Source of the DNA: Muribaculaceae bacterium Isolate-037 (Harlan)
GTDB lineage: Bacteria > Bacteroidota > Bacteroidia > Bacteroidales > Muribaculaceae
Length of the DNA stretch: 64,000 nucleotides
Reading direction: 5' to 3'
Assembly: GCA_003762615.1 (NCBI GenBank)
Contig: RIAZ01000016.1
Span: forward strand, 43,301-107,300
Part shown: positions 60,529 through 64,000 of the stretch, piece by piece
Layout: every line of letters begins with the position of its first letter
Position numbering within the stretch: position 1 is the first letter of the stretch
Made by a program: the position numbers and the translations under genes
The notes under the pieces: model-generated
What the model was told of the DNA's origin: nothing
The model's database searches: none
The model's input: only the letters and a program-made list of their open reading frames with translations

Positions 60529-63500
60529 TTGCTCACTTCCGTGAATGATTTCTACGGATATGGCAACAACAGACAATATGAGGGTCTTTATGGCTCAGGA
60601 TACATTGATGCGGGGAAAGCCCTCATGATGGATGAAAGCGGCAAACCCGAAGCTGTGGCTGATTTCGAACTTATTGCTGACCAGGATTATTTTACGATCT
60701 CATGGACTATTCCGGCGTCGTCAGACAATAATGTCAACAACCATCTAATATACTACTCCAAGGAGCCGTTCACAGCTTCTGACGACCTCTCGAAACTGTC
60801 CCGTCTCGTTGTAGATACGAAGTTTCTCAATTCCGGAGATTCATACACTACGGAAATCGGCAACCTCGACAACATGACCACGTATTATGTGGCTATCCAG
60901 GCTGTCAACCGCTGGGGTAAGGCATCCGAGTTATCGGAGGTGAAGAGCGTCACCACGAATGAGGGTCCGAAGCTCAGCGTGTCGGGCGAGGAGATATTTC
61001 TGAACACCGATGCTGCAAATCCCATAGCTTCCGGAGAGTTCACAATCTCAAATGAGGCTGAGGGTCTTCTGAAATGGCAGGCATCTCACCGCACGGTATC
61101 AGCCCAGCTCAATTCCGCACGTCCGTTGCCCGGAAAGATCGCATCTTTCAATGGCAAATTATCAGCGTTCAGTGCCGGACAACGCGATGTTGCCGCTGCA
61201 CCGGAATACGTTGCCGATGATTATCCGCGCGAGATGACATGGAGTGAGCTACTTTGGGCTATGATCGGAGAGACCGACAAGTCGCTCCCCAACTCAATGG
61301 CGCAATGGTTCAGAGTTGACCCGGAGAAATATCCCGACGGATTCAACCTGACCTCCCTCTGGTTTGAAGCACCAACTGACGGTATCTTCGGAAGTAATCC
61401 CAAGATTGAGATCTATAAGGGTAACGTGGGCATTTCAAGCGCATCCCTGCTGCAAGAAGTGGAATACCCGTTCTTCACCTACAACTACGGCATCCCCCTC
61501 AACGAACAGATATGGTTCGCTCCCGGTGAATCATTCTGGGTTGTGGCTCATTTCGATGCCGGACAAGAGGGGTATCCTCTCGGAATGGCTCATACGGAGA
61601 GAACTGATGCTTCAGGCTATAGCTACATGAGTAACGACATGGGTAAGACATGGGTTCAACTCTCCTCCGCATTGAAAGGGAGCAACTATGAGTCAATCGC
61701 AAATGAATTTGTCTGGGCGATACGTGCTCGCTCTCTCAATCCCGACTGGAGTGAGATGCTTGAGCTGACGCCCGAATCAGGCACAATCAAGAAGGGTGAG
61801 TCACAGACTGTGGGAATCAAAGCCGACGGACGTAAAATCGTCAACGGTAACTATAGCTTCAACCTCAACCTGACGACCAACGAAAGCGGCAACCGCACCA
61901 CCAAAGTGCCCGTGCAATTATCCGTGAGCGGCAACAATCCCTCTGTCGATGTGCCTAAGGTGGTTGACTTCGGAAGCATCCTGACCGGACAGTCAAAGAC
62001 ACTCACAATCGAAGTGTTCAACAAAGGATACGGTTCTTTCCAAGGCTCAGAATATGGTGCATCTCTATATGAGGACAATATCAGTTCAAGCTCTGAGAAT
62101 TTCTCCGGTCCGCACTCAGTCAACGGTGGATTCCCGGCACGTGCCACTTCAAAGGTGGATCTCACTTTCAATCCCAAGTCTGCCGGATCTCACAGTGGCA
62201 CAGTCACCTTCACCGACAAGTACGGCAATGAGGTGAAGATCCTTCTCCAGGGTGTAGCCACAGATCCTGCCCGTCTTGCAGTCACTCCGCAGGTAATTGA
62301 GGCTGATACACTCTCCCTTGGCGACGATCCGAAAGAATTCACGTTCAAAATCTCGAATGAAGGTAAGTACCCGCTGGAATACGTATTCCCGAAATTCTCC
62401 TCCGAGTCTGTAGACGGTGGCTCCAAACTGCACAAGTTCGGCTACAACATCGGCTCTACATTAGAGGGATTCAACGAGTTTGCATACGAAGCGGCTCCGG
62501 AACTTATCAACCCGACAGACATAGCATCCAAGTTTGACGATGCCACCTATCTGACAAATGCCATACCTCTCGGATTCAGCTTCCCGTTCTATGGCAAGAG
62601 CTACGACAAGATCTATATCACGTCGTTCGGCGGCGTGCTTTTCGCTCCCAACAAAGAGACTCTGAGAAGCCCGCTTTCAGAAGAATCATCAGCACTTGCA
62701 GGCACCGGCGCGATACTCGCCTACGGACGTCAATTGCAGATGTCGCCCGATTCAAAGGTAGAATATGGCATGAAGGATGGCAAGTTTGTGATCAATTTCA
62801 AGGATGTGCTCGCGCTCGTCTACGATACTGACTACGCCCCCGTATCATTCCATATCACAATGTCGCCCGACGGCAACATCGAGATATTCTACGACAATTA
62901 CACCGCCGCCAATCTCTTCCAAAATGGCAGCACACTATATTGCGGCATCGCTGATCCGGAATTGGAAGACTGTATGACACTTACCTCTGTCGACATGGCA
63001 GACTGTTACGATATCAACGAACCGACTCCGGATAGCAAACGCTATACTCTTTTCAACTCCGGCACAGCCGTCATGTTTGAGTCTCCGCGTGCACAGTTTG
63101 TCCGTTCGCTTGAACCCGCATACGGTCTTGTAAGCCCCGGTGAATCTGTCGAAGTGAAAGCGACTGTCAGCGTAAGCGACGACATGAATTCCGGCGAGAC
63201 ATTCAACAATCTCGCTATCGTCACAAACGACCCCGCACCTGCAATATCTGCCGTAAGGTTTAAGGCATTCATCAGTGACAAAGGTATGTCGCCTGAGATT
63301 GTCGTTGAAAACACCGACATCAATTTCGGCGACGTATTCCGCACTTCCGAAGTAATGATTCCTGTGACAATAAAGAATGCCGGACACAAGATGATGACCG
63401 TAACTTCTGCTGCATTCGACAACAATTCTCTGGGAATCACCAATACTCTCCCGTTTGAGATCAAGCCGGGTGCATCTGTTGACCTTATCGTGAAGGTGCC

Positions 63501-63879
63501 GACTGAAAAGGAATGTGCGCTTGACGACAAATTGACAATCACTACGGATGCCGGCGACACAAGCGTCAGAATAGCCGGAAACGTGATCGGATGTCCGGCA
63601 GCCGACCTCTCTTTCTCCGAGATAACAGAGACTGTAGAGAGCGGAGCCACCCTTTCAAAGACTCTTGAGATCTCCAACTCCGGTAACGAGGCTCTCGAAT
63701 ATGCATTCTCTCCGGAAGAGAATGTGAGATTGTCTGTGCCTGAGAAAGAGAATTCCGTGGTATCTTATGTATACGGGGCTTCCGTCGACAATAAGACATC
63801 GTTCGACTGGATTGATATCGTATCAAACGGTCTTGGCGAGCAGAATGCATACCGCTATTATATGAACCATGACTCCTGA
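60529..63879 (+). pseudogene. Downstream part of the interrupted S8 protease: Fn3 and choice-of-anchor/Ig-like domains
   Basis: This is the in-frame continuation of the protease gene, with no good start codon of its own (it begins with TTG). It opens with the end of the subtilase domain (GYGNNRQYEGLYGSGYIDAGKALM). Next is a fibronectin III unit (VADFELIADQDYFTISWTIP... YYVAIQAVNRWGKAS). Several Ig/HYDIN-like repeats follow (VDVPKVVDFGSILTGQSKTLTIEVFNKG, EIVVENTDINFGDVFRTSEVMIPVTIKNAG) plus a segment YLTNAIPLGFSFPFYGKSYDKIYIT. It ends abruptly in ENAYRYYMNHDS-like sequence without a C-terminal sorting domain. Confidence 0.72.
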
Positions 63880-63970
63880 CTTCGTCATTGCGTCACCCTA
63901 AACGCCTAAATAGTCCAACAGCGGTTGTAGAGAGCGGTGCTCAGGCGTTAGAATCATGGTCCGAGTCATG
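63868..63970. repeat. Inverted repeat at the end of the broken protease gene
   Basis: CATGACTC (63868-63875) overlaps the last codons of the protease frame, and its complement GAGTCATG lies at 63963-63970. A hairpin AATCATG/CATGATT is nested at the right end. This may mark the edge of an inserted element; the window ends before this can be decided. Confidence 0.4.
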
Positions 63971-64000
63971 ATTTTGTCGTTAATGGGCAACTTTAGCCGA

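Overview
The window comes from a member of the Bacteroidales. The fit is best to a gut Muribaculaceae or Bacteroidaceae-type genome, but this is inference from content and no 16S gene is present. The evidence is a SusD tail, many promoters of the Bacteroidetes form (TTG/TTTG, about 19-21 bp, TAnnTTTG), A-rich ribosome-binding regions instead of Shine-Dalgarno sites, large carbohydrate-active enzymes with Sec signals, BspA repeats, a Bacteroidetes-type PurC, and membrane AraC regulators with beta-propeller sensors.

Layout. 0-6.2 kb: SusD C-terminus, prephenate dehydrogenase, Bcr/CflA-type efflux pump, an outer-membrane barrel, a small acidic protein and a transmembrane AraC regulator. 6.2-14.3 kb: an AAA_14/DUF4143 ATPase behind a five-unit 33-bp repeat array, a GH31 glycosidase, TrpB2, an orphan five-unit 33-bp array, and a two-gene ATPase + HNH pair matching Septu anti-phage defence. 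14.3-20 kb: a structured non-coding RNA with a long rod (6S-like), a BspA-like protein, an ECF sigma operon and a YafQ-type toxin-antitoxin pair. 20-41 kb: purC, then a saccharide-use region. A kduD - orphan EIIC permease - kduI operon diverges from a propeller/AraC regulator, followed by a heparinase II/III-like lyase, GH43, GH88, an esterase-like protein, GH127/146, GH97 and a double GH43. Together these fit breakdown of an acidic, arabinose-containing plant polysaccharide: the lyase makes unsaturated uronate ends, GH88 releases them, and KduI/KduD process them.

41.2-57.3 kb is the most unusual part. It holds a TPR/membrane/HTH regulator, an 11-bp tandem repeat just upstream of a promoter, a small secreted protein, and a VKOR-thioredoxin disulfide protein. 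It also holds three short double-glycine-leader peptide genes (too small for ordinary ORF calling, plus one truncated copy), six GLPGLI-family proteins, a TonB-receptor-like barrel, a C39-peptidase ABC exporter and a stub of an HlyD adaptor. Peptides and GLPGLI genes alternate as cassettes, each peptide preceded by a conserved stem-loop element. Two peptide cores share a Cys...Cys frame, and all six GLPGLI proteins end in the same acidic tail (YDFEETDYPH-like). I infer an export and folding system for disulfide-bonded peptides, possibly antimicrobial (bacteroidetocin-like) or signalling, expanded by duplication.

57.4-64 kb: a CE1 esterase and a large secreted S8 protease gene interrupted by an in-frame TAG and apparently cut short again near the window end. 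No tRNA, rRNA, CRISPR array or transposase gene was seen.
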